DNA of 55,696 bases from Myxococcota bacterium (GTDB lineage Bacteria > Myxococcota_A > Polyangia > Palsa-1104 > JAEUJZ01). The DNA lies in assembly GCA_025057315.1 (NCBI GenBank), contig JANWXW010000084.1, forward strand, positions 1-55,696, in the 5' to 3' direction. The position numbers were made by a program, and so were the translations under genes. Each line of letters starts with the position of its first letter. Positions within the stretch are counted from its first letter, which is position 1. Shown piece after piece: positions 32,442-42,153 of the stretch. The notes under the pieces were generated by a model. It was given only the letters and a program-made list of their open reading frames with translations. It ran no database searches and had not been told where the DNA came from.

Positions 32442-33997
32442 CCTGGGGCCTCTGCCCCCTGCTGCTTCCGGCGGTAGCGCGCGGCCAGCGGCCCGCCCGG
32501 GCTGACCAGCACGATGCGGTCATTGGCTGCCAGGTGGCGCAGCACGGCTGCCGCGGTCCGCACATCCGGCTCGCCGATGCGCGCGGCCAGCTCGCCGGCC
32601 GTCTCTGGCTCGTCCGACAGCGCGGCCAGCAGCCGCCGCTGCAGCGCCAGCACCGCGGCCGCGGCCCGCTTGCCCGCCTCCACGCCGGGCTGGTGGTAGG
32701 CGTTGATGCCCACCAAGAAGGCATACAGGCCCACGGCCCGCTCGAACAGCGCAATCAGCATCCCCAGGGAGCGGGCCGACACGTCCGGCACGGTCAGGGT
32801 CAGGCTGGGCCGACCGCGCTCCCTGAGCGCCGCGCGGGTGCCCAGCAGAAACCCGAGCAGGTAATCGCCGCTGGTCACCTCCGGCTCGACGAACAGGGAC
32901 GGACCCTGACGGTCGCGCAGCACCTCAATGAAGGTGACAAAGGCCTGGTCCAGGCCGTCGCGCAGCTGCTGGACATAGGCGTGCTGGTCGGTGGAACCCT
33001 TGTTGCCATAGACCGCCAGGCCCTCCAGGACCCGGCGGCCGGACAGGTCCAGCTCCTTGCCCAGCGACTCCATGACCAGCTGCTGCAGGTAGCGCGGAAA
33101 CAGCTCCAGGCGGTCTTTGTAGGGCAGCACGACCATGTCGCGCCGGCCGGTCTCTTTGGCATGGAGCCAGCAGAGGGCCAGCAGCGCCGCCGGGTTGCGG
33201 GTCGCCTCCGGGCGGCGGGTCAGCTCATCCATCTGGCGCGCTCCGGCCAGCAGGGCCTGGACGTCCAGGCCCAGCAGCGCCGCCGGCAGCAAGCCCACGG
33301 CCGACATCACGGAGGTGCGGCCCCCCACCCAGTCCCACATGGGAAAGGTCGCCAGCCAGCCCTCCTGCCGCGCCTGCCGCTCCAGCGGGCTGCCCTCCCC
33401 GGTGATGGCCACCAGGTGCCGCGCCGGCTCCAGACCCGCGCGGCGCAGGGCGGCTGCCACCTCGAGCTGACCGTTGCGCGTCTCTGGCGTGCTACCGCTT
33501 TTGGAGGTGACCACCACCAGCGTGGCCGCCAGCCCAGCCCCTGCGGCGATGCGCCCCAGGATCCGATCGATGCCATCGGGGTCGGTGTTGTCGAGAAAGT
33601 GCGGCCGCAGGGGGCCAGCGTCGTCTGCAAGCGCCGTGGCAAGCAGCTGGGGACCCAGCGCGGAGCCGCCGATGCCCACCAGCAGCAGCTCGCGCAGGGG
33701 ACGGCCTGCAGGCTGGATCTCGCCGCGTCGGACGCGGGCAGCGAAGTCCCCTATGCGGGCCTGCACCGCCACGATGGCCTGCTGCAACGCCGGCTCTGGG
33801 GCGCGCTCCGGGGCGCGCAGCCAGTAGTGCCCCACGCGCCTGCCCTCGTCGGGGTTGGCTATGGCACCGGCCTCCAGCTCGGCCATCCGGGCAAAGGCCT
33901 GCGCCAGCTGCGGCGCCAGGCGCGGCACCAGATCGTCGGGCAGGCCCATGTCGGTCACGTCCAGACAAAAGGGCGGGTCCTCCTCGCAGATGAGCAT
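32432..33997 (-). CDS. pgi: Glucose-6-phosphate isomerase
   Basis: The 521-residue product interconverts glucose 6-phosphate and fructose 6-phosphate in the cytoplasm. Conserved parts are [11 protein letters not shown] (phosphate-binding), [20 protein letters not shown], the [10 protein letters not shown] region and [10 protein letters not shown] with the catalytic His and Lys. The length and motifs fit the cyanobacterial-type PGI group. A C-terminal extension of about 70 residues (from [20 protein letters not shown]) looks like a small winged-helix-type domain. Stand-alone gene; the start at 33997 gives the expected N-terminus. Confidence 0.92.
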   Translation of the reverse strand: MLICEEDPPFCLDVTDMGLPDDLVPRLAPQLAQAFARMAELEAGAIANPDEGRRVGHYWLRAPERAPEPALQQAIVAVQARIGDFAARVRRGEIQPAGRPLRELLLVGIGGSALGPQLLATALADDAGPLRPHFLDNTDPDGIDRILGRIAAGAGLAATLVVVTSKSGSTPETRNGQLEVAAALRRAGLEPARHLVAITGEGSPLERQARQEGWLATFPMWDWVGGRTSVMSAVGLLPAALLGLDVQALLAGARQMDELTRRPEATRNPAALLALCWLHAKETGRRDMVVLPYKDRLELFPRYLQQLVMESLGKELDLSGRRVLEGLAVYGNKGSTDQHAYVQQLRDGLDQAFVTFIEVLRDRQGPSLFVEPEVTSGDYLLGFLLGTRAALRERGRPSLTLTVPDVSARSLGMLIALFERAVGLYAFLVGINAYHQPGVEAGKRAAAAVLALQRRLLAALSDEPETAGELAARIGEPDVRTAAAVLRHLAANDRIVLVSPGGPLAARYRRKQQGAEAPGRP

Positions 33998-34171
33998 GGG
34001 CCCATGGTGCCACAACATGCCCGGCCTCGTCTGCCGGCAGCGGCCCGGACAGAGCCGCCGCAGGCCCAGACCCCATGCCCTGAGCCCGTCGGGCCCATGG
34101 CCGCCTGCCCAGCTGTTGCACCAGGCCCCGCCGGGCCTGAGCCGCTGGGGCTTGCGCCAGTGCGCCTCTTG

Positions 34172-35893
34172 ATGAGAAGCTACGATACGGTGCGGACCCG
34201 TCTTGTCGCGGCGCGGCCTTACCGGGAGGTGACCCCAGCGGGGATGACGCTGGGCATTTTGACCGGCATCGTGCTGACGGTCAGCTTCACCTATACGGGC
34301 CTGGTCATTGGGTTTGTCGTGCCGGCCAGCGCCGTGGCAGCCATCCTCGGCTGGGGCCTGCTGCGCGGCGTGCTGCGCCGCGGAACGATCATCGAGAACA
34401 ACATCAACCAGACGGTGGCCGCCGCCATCAGCTGCAGCTGTGGGGGGGTTATTTTTACCGTCCCGGTGCTGATGCTGCTCGGCCAGCCGGTGCCGTATGG
34501 GGTGTTGAGCGGCGCCACCATCGTCGGGGCCGCGCTCGGCGTGCTGTTCATCTTGCCGCTGCGCCGCCAGATGATCGAGCTGGACCGCCTGCGCTTCCCC
34601 ACGGGCACGGCCGTGGCGCAGATTCTGCGTAGCCCCGGGGCAGGGCTGCGCAAGTCGGCGCTGCTGGGGGCGGGGGTGATTGCGTCGGCGGCCCTGAGCA
34701 GCCTCATCGGTCTGCCCCGGCTCTGGCCGGCGCTGCCGCAGCTGCTGCCAGAGACGGTCGACCTGGGACGGCTGCTTGGCCTGCCCGGCTACATGAGCCA
34801 TGTGTGGGCGCTGTCGGCGCTGTCGCTGGGGGCTGGGTTCCTGTCCGGCCGGGCGGGGTTGGTGGTCCTGCTTGGCGGCGTGCTGGCCAATTGGCTGCTG
34901 TCGCCGGTGCTGGTCCACCTCCGCTGGGCGCCACCGGATGGGACCGTGCTGTTTCGCGAAATCAACCGCCCGCTGGGCATCGGCATGCTGCTGGGCGGGG
35001 CGCTGGTGGGGGTGGCGATGGCGGTGCCGCTGCTGCGCGGCGCCTTGGCCGGGCTCGGGCGCCGCGGCGGCGGCACGAGCGACGAGCTAGGGCTGCGCTC
35101 GTTTGTCGGGGCCGGGCTGGTGGGCCTGCTGGCGCTGTGGGGGCTGGCACAGGTCGGATCCGCAGGTCTGCCGCCAGGGCAGGCGGCGCTGGTGGCGCTG
35201 GTGGGCGTGGTCTACATCGCCCTGTCGGGCATCATCATCGCCCAGTGCACCGGCCTGACCGACTGGTCGCCCATGTCGGGCATGGCGCTCATTGCGGTCA
35301 GCCTCATCATGCTGCTGTCCGGCCACCATGTCGCCGTCTCGGTGGCCTGTGGGGCCGCCTGTTGCGTGGCCATGGGGCAAGCAGCAGACATGATGACCGA
35401 CCTCAAGACCGGCCACCTGGTGGGCACCCGGCCGCGCCTGCAGCAGCTGGCACAGCTGTCGGTGGCCTGGATGGGGCCGCCGGTGGCGCTGGGAACCCTG
35501 CACCTGGTGGCGCGTGCCTATGGGCTGGGCACGGACCGGGTGCCGGCGCCGCAGGCCCAGGCGCTACAAGCGGCGATGCTGGGGCTGCTCGGCGGACAGG
35601 CCCCGGTGGACCGCTACCTGGCGGGAGCCCTGCTGGGCGGCCTGCTCACCGCTGCCCTGGGCGGCGGGCTGGGGGTCATGGTTGGCTTGTCCATGTACAT
35701 CCCGTTCCAGTACATCCTGCCCTACGGGCTGGGGTGCTTGCTGGCCATGTGGGCCGAGCGCCGCCTGGGAGGGCGCTGGTGTCAGGACACGGGTCTGCCG
35801 CTGGCTGCTGGCCTCATCGTGGGCGACTCGCTGGCCGGGGTGACCCTGGCCCTGCTCCAGGTGGGCCGTGGGCTCGGGGCGGTGGTGCCATGA
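34172..35893 (+). CDS. OPT-family oligopeptide/metal-chelate transporter
   Basis: The 573-residue integral membrane protein has about 14-15 hydrophobic segments. OPT motifs include [11 protein letters not shown], the [25 protein letters not shown] block and a C-terminal [14 protein letters not shown] proteins import oligopeptides, siderophores or metal chelates by proton symport; the substrate is unknown. The start at 34172 follows from the family N-terminus; no clear ribosome site is seen. It overlaps the next gene by ATGA, so the two are translationally coupled. The divergent 174-bp gap to pgi holds no clear feature. Confidence 0.88.
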   Translation: MRSYDTVRTRLVAARPYREVTPAGMTLGILTGIVLTVSFTYTGLVIGFVVPASAVAAILGWGLLRGVLRRGTIIENNINQTVAAAISCSCGGVIFTVPVLMLLGQPVPYGVLSGATIVGAALGVLFILPLRRQMIELDRLRFPTGTAVAQILRSPGAGLRKSALLGAGVIASAALSSLIGLPRLWPALPQLLPETVDLGRLLGLPGYMSHVWALSALSLGAGFLSGRAGLVVLLGGVLANWLLSPVLVHLRWAPPDGTVLFREINRPLGIGMLLGGALVGVAMAVPLLRGALAGLGRRGGGTSDELGLRSFVGAGLVGLLALWGLAQVGSAGLPPGQAALVALVGVVYIALSGIIIAQCTGLTDWSPMSGMALIAVSLIMLLSGHHVAVSVACGAACCVAMGQAADMMTDLKTGHLVGTRPRLQQLAQLSVAWMGPPVALGTLHLVARAYGLGTDRVPAPQAQALQAAMLGLLGGQAPVDRYLAGALLGGLLTAALGGGLGVMVGLSMYIPFQYILPYGLGCLLAMWAERRLGGRWCQDTGLPLAAGLIVGDSLAGVTLALLQVGRGLGAVVP

Positions 35894-36540
35894 AGGGGGT
35901 GGGGGAACGGGCCATCCTGTGGCGTCGCCTGGGGCTGGGCCTGCTGGGGGCGGGCCTGGTGCTGGGCCTGCTGGGCGCGGCGCGGCTGGAGGTCAGCGGG
36001 ACGCTGTGGCGTGCGCGGCCTGCCTGGCCGTTGTTTTCGCTGGGGGTCGGGTTGCTCGCGCTGGCAGCGGTGCTGGTGCGACGGCATCCAGCGGGCGGTG
36101 GAGGCGATGGCGACGGGACAGACCAGGTGGCGGCTATTCTGAGGGAGCTGCGCGCCGCGGTGGCCGCGCTGCGGCAGGGGCACCCCCTGCAGCTGGAGAC
36201 CGAGGGCCGTCGGCCGGCGGCGCTGCAGGCGCTGGCAGAGGCCGAGGCCCCCCAGGAGGCGGCCTACCTGCTGTGGCTCAAGCTGCAGCTGGACCCACTG
36301 CTGGACGATCTGCTGCCGCGCCTGTTTGACGCCCGCTCGGCTCTGCTGCGGCAGCACGGCGTGGTCACCGGCGGGGTGTTTGTTTCGGGCCTGGCACGCG
36401 TAGAGCGCCTGCTGGCGCGAGCCTGGTCCGCTGCGGTGGACGGACATGCCCCTGCGGCACGCGCAGCGCTGGCCGAGGCCGCCCAGGAGCTGGAGGGGCT
36501 TGCGCTGCCAGAGGCGGGCGGCCGACCCCCAGGGACATGA
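35890..36540 (+). CDS. Membrane protein of unknown function, coupled to the OPT transporter
   Basis: The 216-residue product has two N-terminal transmembrane segments (about 12-32 and 45-63). A helical, soluble C-terminal domain (about 80-205) is rich in Ala, Leu and Glu/Arg. No family is recognised. Its ATG overlaps the OPT stop (35890-35893), so it is probably an accessory to that transporter or made in proportion to it. The two-TM-plus-helical-bundle layout would suit an anchored scaffold. Confidence 0.75.
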   Translation: MKGVGERAILWRRLGLGLLGAGLVLGLLGAARLEVSGTLWRARPAWPLFSLGVGLLALAAVLVRRHPAGGGGDGDGTDQVAAILRELRAAVAALRQGHPLQLETEGRRPAALQALAEAEAPQEAAYLLWLKLQLDPLLDDLLPRLFDARSALLRQHGVVTGGVFVSGLARVERLLARAWSAAVDGHAPAARAALAEAAQELEGLALPEAGGRPPGT

Positions 36541-36552
36541 TAAGCTGGCTGC

Positions 36553-37404
36553 ATGCGAACCCTGCTGCTGCCTGTCCCGCTGGTGGTCGGCCTGCTGCGC
36601 ATCGCCCCGGCAGGGGCTGATGAGGCCGATGCGCTCTATCGCAAGGGCCTTCAGCTCATGCAACAGGGGCAACTGGACGAGGCCCAGCAGGCGCTGGAGG
36701 CGGCGATCCGGGAGCGGCCCGAGGGCTATGCTGCAGCCGAGCTGACGCTGGCCAACGTGCTGCGCAAAAAGGGCCAGTGCGACAAGGCCGTGCCCCACTA
36801 CGAGGCGGCGCTGCGGGCGCAGCCCAACGAGCCCTTTGCCAACGGCAACCTCGGCGTGTGCTACCAGCGGCTCGGCCGCACAGAAGACGCCATCCGGGCG
36901 CTGGAACGCGCGGTGGCCGCTGCGCCCAACGAGGTCCAGTGGCGCTATTCCCTGGGGGCCCTTTATCGCCAGAGCAAGCAAATCGACAAGGCCCTGCCGC
37001 ACCTGGAGCGAGCCGTGCAGCTGCAACCCAACAACCCCGAGGCGCTGCGCAACCTGGCGGTGGGGTTGCGCCAGGCGGGGCAGCTCGACCGTGCCGCGGA
37101 GCTGACCAAGAAGGCGCTCCAGATGCGGCCGCAGGACAGCGAGCTGCACTTCAACCTGGGGGTGATCTACCGGCGGCAGCAGAAGACCGCCGACGCCATT
37201 GCCGCCTACCGCGAGGCGGTGCGGCTGGACGACCGCAACGCCGAGGCCTATTACGATCTGGGCGTGATGTTGTCCCAAGAGCGGCGCACGCAGGAGGCAA
37301 TCGACGCGTTCAACCGCTACATCGAGCTGGTGGCGGCGCGGGATCCCAAATCAGCCAACGAGGTCCGCAAGCAGGTCAAGGCGCTCGGCGGCACCCCGCG
37401 CTGA
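36553..37404 (+). CDS. Secreted TPR-repeat protein
   Basis: The 283-residue product has a signal peptide (APAGADEAD) and six to seven tandem tetratricopeptide repeats. Examples are ALYRKGLQLMQQGQLDEAQQALEAAI, FANGNLGVCYQRLGRTEDAIRALERAV and AYYDLGVMLSQERRTQEAIDAFNRYI. TPRs bind other proteins; here it acts in the periplasm or on the surface. It begins 12 nt after the membrane-protein gene, with TAAGCT ending 6 nt before the ATG, so it may have its own promoter as well as read-through. Confidence 0.88.
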   Translation: MRTLLLPVPLVVGLLRIAPAGADEADALYRKGLQLMQQGQLDEAQQALEAAIRERPEGYAAAELTLANVLRKKGQCDKAVPHYEAALRAQPNEPFANGNLGVCYQRLGRTEDAIRALERAVAAAPNEVQWRYSLGALYRQSKQIDKALPHLERAVQLQPNNPEALRNLAVGLRQAGQLDRAAELTKKALQMRPQDSELHFNLGVIYRRQQKTADAIAAYREAVRLDDRNAEAYYDLGVMLSQERRTQEAIDAFNRYIELVAARDPKSANEVRKQVKALGGTPR

Positions 37405-37462
37405 GGCGCGTTCTTTTGTGTCCCGCGAACGTGTCCCGCGAAGATGCTATGCTTGCCCCGCT

Positions 37463-38467
37463 ATGCTCAGCCTGAGCTTTGCACTTGCTCTGACCGTAGA
37501 GCCAGCAAGCTTCCGCGGCTCGCTGCTGTGCCTGGCCCACCGGCCCGTCCGCCTGCAGGCCTACCGCGCTGACCCCTCCCCACCGATGCCGTCTCCCCCT
37601 GGTCTGTTGTTGTTCGGTCCTGTGCCCGCAGAGGAGCCGCCTCCTTCTCCCTCGGGGGTCGTGGAGCTCGGTCCCGCGCCCGCGGAGGAGCCGCCCCCGG
37701 CTGGGTTTTCCTGGTCCCTGGGAGGGCCGCAGGGGGCAGCGCAGGGCGGGTCCCTTCAGGAGCAGAGGCGCGCCGGACCGGGTCGAATCCGCTCTCGCCG
37801 GCGACGCGAGGCCCTGGCGCAGCAGGCTGCCAGCGATGCCAAGAGGAACGGGCGGGCCGAAGACCGCCGCGCACGCTGGGAGGGAGGGGTGTGCGGGTGG
37901 GGCATGAGCATGCCGGGCTTCTCCATCGCCGGCCACCGCTTCACGCCACAGTGGCTGGACCGGACCCTGCACGGCGTCATCGCCAACCGCTGCCACTCCA
38001 AGACCTATCGCGACCTCTCCTCGCTGGATGGCGGCACGGTGGGCATTGCGCACTTTGCATCGGGCAGCCTGCGCACGCTGTATCAGTACTTCAACACGGC
38101 CCGCTACTTCGGCGCCCATGCGCGGAACATCCCCGACCGTCCCTATCGCTTCGCCTGGTGGCGGGAGGGCATGCGGCGCTTTCTGCGCTCGGCGGAGTCA
38201 CGGTCAGCCCAGCAGCGTGCCTGGCGGGCCTACATCACCCCTGCTCTGGCCGCAGCGCTGCGCCACGGCTGGCAGAGCGATCGCGAGCTGGCCATTGCCG
38301 CCAGCGTGGCCAACAGCCTCGGCGCCTGGGGGTTCCAGCAGCTTGCCCAGCAAAATGACTGGGATGCCGAGCGCACCCTGCGCAGCTATGCCCGCCTGAG
38401 CGAGCACAAAGAGCGGCGGCGACAGCGGCTGGACCGCGAGTTTCCTCTCCGCCCGCCCAACACCTAG
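37463..38467 (+). CDS. Secreted protein with tentative lysozyme/chitosanase-like C-terminal domain
   Basis: The 334-residue product has a short hydrophobic N-terminus and a Pro/Glu-rich low-complexity region containing a duplicated GPxPAEEPPP unit. A basic linker follows, then a C-terminal domain (about 140-330) with SKTYRDLSSLDGGTVGIAHFA. The pattern SxLDGGTVGIAHF resembles the active-site strand of lysozyme-fold hydrolases such as chitosanases, but the match is not strong. A direct repeat of GTGTCCCGCGAA (37418-37441) lies upstream. TATGCT ends 9 nt before the ATG. GTG at 37418 is an alternative start. Confidence 0.65.
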   Translation: MLSLSFALALTVEPASFRGSLLCLAHRPVRLQAYRADPSPPMPSPPGLLLFGPVPAEEPPPSPSGVVELGPAPAEEPPPAGFSWSLGGPQGAAQGGSLQEQRRAGPGRIRSRRRREALAQQAASDAKRNGRAEDRRARWEGGVCGWGMSMPGFSIAGHRFTPQWLDRTLHGVIANRCHSKTYRDLSSLDGGTVGIAHFASGSLRTLYQYFNTARYFGAHARNIPDRPYRFAWWREGMRRFLRSAESRSAQQRAWRAYITPALAAALRHGWQSDRELAIAASVANSLGAWGFQQLAQQNDWDAERTLRSYARLSEHKERRRQRLDREFPLRPPNT

Positions 38468-38482
38468 CGCCAGGGGCCGGGC

Positions 38483-38893
38483 TCAGTCCCAGCGGCCGCG
38501 GCCGCGCGACAGCGAGTAGCGCCCCGAGCCGAACAGGGCCACCGCCAAGGCGCCCAAGAGGTAGAACATCTGCAACTCGATCGCCCAGCCCCCGCTGACG
38601 CTGCGCCGGAGCACGTCCTGGCCATGCACCAGCCAAATCGCCACGAGCATGTTGAAGGCCAAAACCAGCGCTGCCGCCCGACTGCGCAGCCCGGCACAGA
38701 TGAGCAGCGGGGCCACCACTTCGCCCACGTAAACTCCGTAGGCGAACCAGCCTGGTAGCCCCCGCTCCGCCAGCCAGACGGGGATCTTGCCAACCCCGTG
38801 GAAGACCTTATGCAGCCCGTGAAAGAGCATCATCCCGCCGACGGTCCAGCGGACAAGGAGCTTGCCAACATCGTCCTGCTGTGCGCGATTCAT
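38483..38893 (-). CDS. DoxX-family membrane protein
   Basis: The 136-residue product has four hydrophobic segments and the DoxX pattern: GKLLVRWTVGGMMLFHGLHKVFHG, WFAYGVYVGEVVAPLLICAG and AFNMLVAIWLVHG. DoxX-like proteins are small inner-membrane proteins linked to quinone/redox functions, often of unclear role. The gene converges on the lysozyme-like gene with 15 nt between them. The ATG at 38893 follows CATGAT by 6 nt (GGGCCC) with no Shine-Dalgarno site. Confidence 0.85.
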   Translation of the reverse strand: MNRAQQDDVGKLLVRWTVGGMMLFHGLHKVFHGVGKIPVWLAERGLPGWFAYGVYVGEVVAPLLICAGLRSRAAALVLAFNMLVAIWLVHGQDVLRRSVSGGWAIELQMFYLLGALAVALFGSGRYSLSRGRGRWD

Positions 38894-39276
38894 GGGCCCA
38901 TCATGCCATTGAGGGGGCTGGCCGACACGCACTGGAGACCACCGTCCCGGTGGGCCGGCCCGCGCAGGAGGTCGGCGAGCCGCGTGGCGGTCGGAGGGCA
39001 AGACCCGGAGCTGGGGTCCAGACGGGTTCCTCGTCTTGCTCGGCCAGTTCCCGCCAACGTGGTGCGGGGGGCAAGGCGCGGAGGTCCAGGGCCATGCAAT
39101 GGGGCCTTCTGCCGCGCCGTCTTGCCCTTGGGGGGCTGGCGCAGCACCCCGCTGGGGTCCTCCTGGTGCTGTCGGGGATCCCTGTCCCGCGCCGGTCGGA
39201 CCACCAGCGCATCAGGGGCCCGCTTTGGATTTTTTGTATTGAAAAAACCTTATTTATTTTGGCTTATAATGGCTCC
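38894..39276. other. 383-bp divergent intergenic region
   Basis: This gap between doxX and the DUF6159-like gene contains no gene I can support; the open frames in it lack family motifs and ribosome sites. The last 50 bp are strikingly AT-rich and hold the promoter of the rightward gene. The rest is ordinary GC-rich sequence and could be a decayed gene. Confidence 0.5.
39239..39270 (+). promoter_or_regulatory. Consensus TATAAT promoter 6 nt before the ATG at 39277
   Basis: A perfect -10 box TATAAT (39265-39270) lies in a run of about 45 bp that is mostly A and T. A TTGAAA (39239-39244) is upstream with a long 20-nt spacer. Six nt (GGCTCC) separate the -10 from the ATG, predicting a leaderless mRNA. 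Confidence 0.6.
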
Positions 39277-40128
39277 ATGCCTGCTTTGCGCAACAGCTGG
39301 AACCTGGTCAAGGCCAGCCTCCACGTGCTTGGCCAGGACAAGGAGCTCATCTGGTTTCCCATCTTGTCCGTCCTGGGGGTCGTGGTGGTGGGTGTAGGCT
39401 TCGTCGTGCCCCTGTTCACCGCAGGCTGGATGGAGGCGCTGCAACAGGGGGGATCCTCGGGCAAGACGCTCGGTGCGCTGCTTGGCTTTTCGTTGTATCT
39501 ATGTATCTACTTCGTCATTCTTTTTTGTAATGCCGCCTTGGTTGGTGCCGCGCTCATCCGCCTGCGGGGCGGCGACCCGACCGTAGGGGACGGCCTGCGC
39601 ATTGCTGCACGCCACGTCGGTCCCATCTTTGCCTATGCCTTGCTGTCTGCCACGATCGGCCTGCTCCTGCAGGCCCTGTCCAACGCAAAGCGGGCCAAGG
39701 TCGTCGGGCACTATGCGGCATCGATCTTCGGCGCCGCCTGGGGTGTGGCATCTTTTCTTGTCGTGCCCATTCTGGTCAGCGAGCGGGTCGGCGTGCTGGA
39801 TGCGGTGCGGCGCAGCGTTCAGCTGCTGAAGAAGACCTGGGGAGAGCAGCTGGTGGGCCATGGGGGGATGGGGGTGTTTTTCAAGTGGGTCACGTTCCTG
39901 TGCATCATGGTGTGTGGCCTGGGGATGTTCGTGGCGGTCGAGATGGGGCGGCAGAACCTGTTGCTGCTCTTTGCCGGCCTGGGCGTGACCTGGGTGATTG
40001 GCGTGGCCTTGCTCAGCAGCGCCCTGCGCGGCATCTACACCGCTGCGCTGTATCGCTTTGCCACCGAGGGTCAGGCAGGTGGGCTGTTCGACGAGGACCT
40101 GGTGCGTCACGCCTTCCGCAGCCAGTAA
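39277..40128 (+). CDS. Multi-spanning membrane protein, DUF6159-like
   Basis: The 283-residue product has about six transmembrane segments, a short N-terminus (MPALRNSWNLVKASLHVLGQDKELIWFPILS) and conserved-looking loops with LIRLRGGDPTVGDGLRIA and AVRRSVQLLKKTWGEQLVG. This layout is typical of the DUF6159/YckC-related membrane proteins of unknown function. The promoter predicts a leaderless message. No neighbour suggests a pathway. Confidence 0.75.
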   Translation: MPALRNSWNLVKASLHVLGQDKELIWFPILSVLGVVVVGVGFVVPLFTAGWMEALQQGGSSGKTLGALLGFSLYLCIYFVILFCNAALVGAALIRLRGGDPTVGDGLRIAARHVGPIFAYALLSATIGLLLQALSNAKRAKVVGHYAASIFGAAWGVASFLVVPILVSERVGVLDAVRRSVQLLKKTWGEQLVGHGGMGVFFKWVTFLCIMVCGLGMFVAVEMGRQNLLLLFAGLGVTWVIGVALLSSALRGIYTAALYRFATEGQAGGLFDEDLVRHAFRSQ

Positions 40129-40303
40129 CGTGGTCAAATCCCCTGGGGTCTGCTGCCCCCATGGTGAGGCCTAGACCCCCACCCCCAGCCGGCCTGCGCA
40201 GCGAGGACCGCCCCTGCCTGCCTGCCCCCGCGCGGGACAGAGCATATGGAATGAATCTTGCCGCGCTAGGTACGTTGGGAGGTATCCCAGGTAGGAGACC
40301 CCA

Positions 40304-41956
40304 ATGTTCAGGCAGCTTTTCGTGGGTAGTTTCTGTGCCTTGCTGGCGAGCGGGACGGCCTGCAACCATTCCTTGATCGAGCCGGGCCAGTGCACACCCG
40401 GCAGCCGCGGATGTGACCCGGGTGGGGAGGACCCAAGGGGCGGGCCAAACGGTCCTGACCGCATCGATCGGGTGGGGCCAGGCCAGCCCTCGGGCTTCGA
40501 TCCCAAAGGCGAGGGGTCCAGCGGCGTCAAGCTGGACGACAAGGGCAACGTGGTCCTGGACCCGGGCAACTTTGCCACCATGACCCCCATCATTTGGGTC
40601 GCCAACAGTGGCGAGGGAACGATCTCCAAGGTCGACACGCGCACCATGAAGGAGGTAGCGCGGTATGTCACGGCTCCCGGCGGAGGCGCTGACCCCTCGC
40701 GCACCACGGTGAGCCTCACCGGAGACGTGGTGGTGGCCAACCGCGCCCTGCTGTCGCGTTCCAACAAGGCCTCGGCCACCAAAATCGCCGGGGACCGCTC
40801 CGGTTGCATCGATCGCAATGGCAACGGCCGAATCGACACCTCGGAGGGTTCCGGACCGGGCGCCGCGATTCCGTGGCCGGCAGGCCAAATGCACAGCCCG
40901 GATGAGTGCGTGCTCTGGTACACAGAGCTGGGTGCAGGCTCGGTCCCGCGTGCGGCGGGCTTCGACGCCGGCGTGGGAGAGCTGGAGACCCACGTCTACA
41001 TCGGCCTGTGGGCGACGCGGGAGGTGGTCCGCCTGCGCGGCAAAGACGGGGCCATCGTCAAGCGCATCAACGTGGCCCCTGCCCAGCCCTACGGCCTCGT
41101 GCTCGACCTGGATGGGGCGGTGTGGGTTCAGGGCACCGGCACGCTGGTGAAAATCGACGTCAAGGCCGGCGATCAGGTGAAGGTGCTTGGCTCCATCCCC
41201 TGCCCCTATGGCATTGCCGCCGATTCGCGCGGCTTCATCTACACAGCAGGGGCCACGTGCGTGTCCCGGTATAACCCGGCCACCGGACGGTGGGACCAGG
41301 TGGATGTGCCAGGGGCCACGTTCCTGCGCGGCCTGGCCCTGGACCAGAAGCATCAGGTGTGGGTCGCCGATACCCAGGTGGGCATGTTCCACATCGATGC
41401 CATGGGGGCGAACATGGTGGTCAAGAGGTCAATTCCCATCGGGCAGGCCGATGGCAGCGGCAACAACGTGGGGGCGGCCATTGACTTCGACGGGAACCCG
41501 TGGGTCATTAGCTACAGCGAGAGCAAGGCGTACAAGATCAACCCGGCCAACTACACAACCCAGGCCGTGGAGGTTGGAACGACCCCCTACACGTACAGCG
41601 ACATGACGGGCTTCCAGCTGCGCAACGCTGGGGCACCCGCAGGCTTCTTCCGCCGGACCTTCGAGGGTTGTGGCCCCCACACCCGTTGGTTTGACCTCGA
41701 CTGGCAGATCATGGCCCCCCCAGGGACGGAGGTCACGGTCCGGGTGCGCTTCGCCAAGAGCCCGGCCGAGCTCATGAATGCGATGTGGGTCCAGGTGGCT
41801 CGGGTACCGCCCGACCAGGGGCCGGTCCGGCTTCAGGTGCCTCAGGGTGCCTCGCCCGATTACATGCAGGTCGAGATCAGCATGAAGTCGGCCGACCCGA
41901 AGCTCACCCCCATCCTGTCCAGCCTCAGCGCCAGCTACAGCTGCAACCTGGGCTAG
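40304..41956 (+). CDS. Lipoprotein with Vgb/NHL-like beta-propeller
   Basis: The 550-residue product has a lipoprotein-type signal (LLASGTAC) and a Gly/Pro-rich acidic linker (about 25-75). A propeller follows, of the virginiamycin-B-lyase/NHL kind, with blades such as IIWVANSGEGTISKVDTRTM, YGLVLDLDGAVWVQGTGTLVKID and GLALDQKHQVWVADTQ. A C-terminal beta-sandwich (about 440-550) is disulfide-bearing. A GNGRIDTSEG stretch (DRNGNGRIDTSEG) resembles a Ca-binding dockerin/EF-hand-like loop. It probably binds carbohydrate or protein on the surface. GTAGGAG precedes the ATG. Confidence 0.78.
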   Translation: MFRQLFVGSFCALLASGTACNHSLIEPGQCTPGSRGCDPGGEDPRGGPNGPDRIDRVGPGQPSGFDPKGEGSSGVKLDDKGNVVLDPGNFATMTPIIWVANSGEGTISKVDTRTMKEVARYVTAPGGGADPSRTTVSLTGDVVVANRALLSRSNKASATKIAGDRSGCIDRNGNGRIDTSEGSGPGAAIPWPAGQMHSPDECVLWYTELGAGSVPRAAGFDAGVGELETHVYIGLWATREVVRLRGKDGAIVKRINVAPAQPYGLVLDLDGAVWVQGTGTLVKIDVKAGDQVKVLGSIPCPYGIAADSRGFIYTAGATCVSRYNPATGRWDQVDVPGATFLRGLALDQKHQVWVADTQVGMFHIDAMGANMVVKRSIPIGQADGSGNNVGAAIDFDGNPWVISYSESKAYKINPANYTTQAVEVGTTPYTYSDMTGFQLRNAGAPAGFFRRTFEGCGPHTRWFDLDWQIMAPPGTEVTVRVRFAKSPAELMNAMWVQVARVPPDQGPVRLQVPQGASPDYMQVEISMKSADPKLTPILSSLSASYSCNLG

Positions 41957-42041
41957 CCCGGCGCCCCCCATCCCATCGAGCAAAAGACCCGCACCCCCAC
42001 CGACGGGGAGCCCCCGTGTCAGGGGTCAGGCCCACGCCGCG

Positions 42042-42146
42042 CCCGCAGGGAGGCAGAAGGGCCGCGGCACAGCAAGCACAAACAAGCACAAAATGCTGCC
42101 GAGCAGTATCCCCCGCCGTGCTCCGCTCCCGCAGGGAGGTAGAAGG
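42042..42146 (+). repeat. Pair of 19-bp imperfect direct repeats
   Basis: CCCGCAGGGAGGCAGAAGG (42042-42060) recurs with one change, C to T, at 42128-42146. Between them AAGCACAAAC/AAGCACAAAA forms a short tandem repeat and CTGCCGAGCAG a small hairpin. The 197-bp gap lies between the convergent propeller and mtnD genes; no ORF is supported. Confidence 0.65.
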
Positions 42147-42153
42147 ACACCCA

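Noticed and set aside
32534..34171. In-frame upstream extension of the OPT transporter by more than 500 codons
   Set aside because: It is the antisense shadow of pgi; transporter homology begins at the ATG at 34172.
39232..39276. AT-rich stretch as a sign of a mobile element or foreign DNA
   Set aside because: It is only about 45 bp, contains a consensus -10 box and lies directly at a start codon; a promoter explains it.
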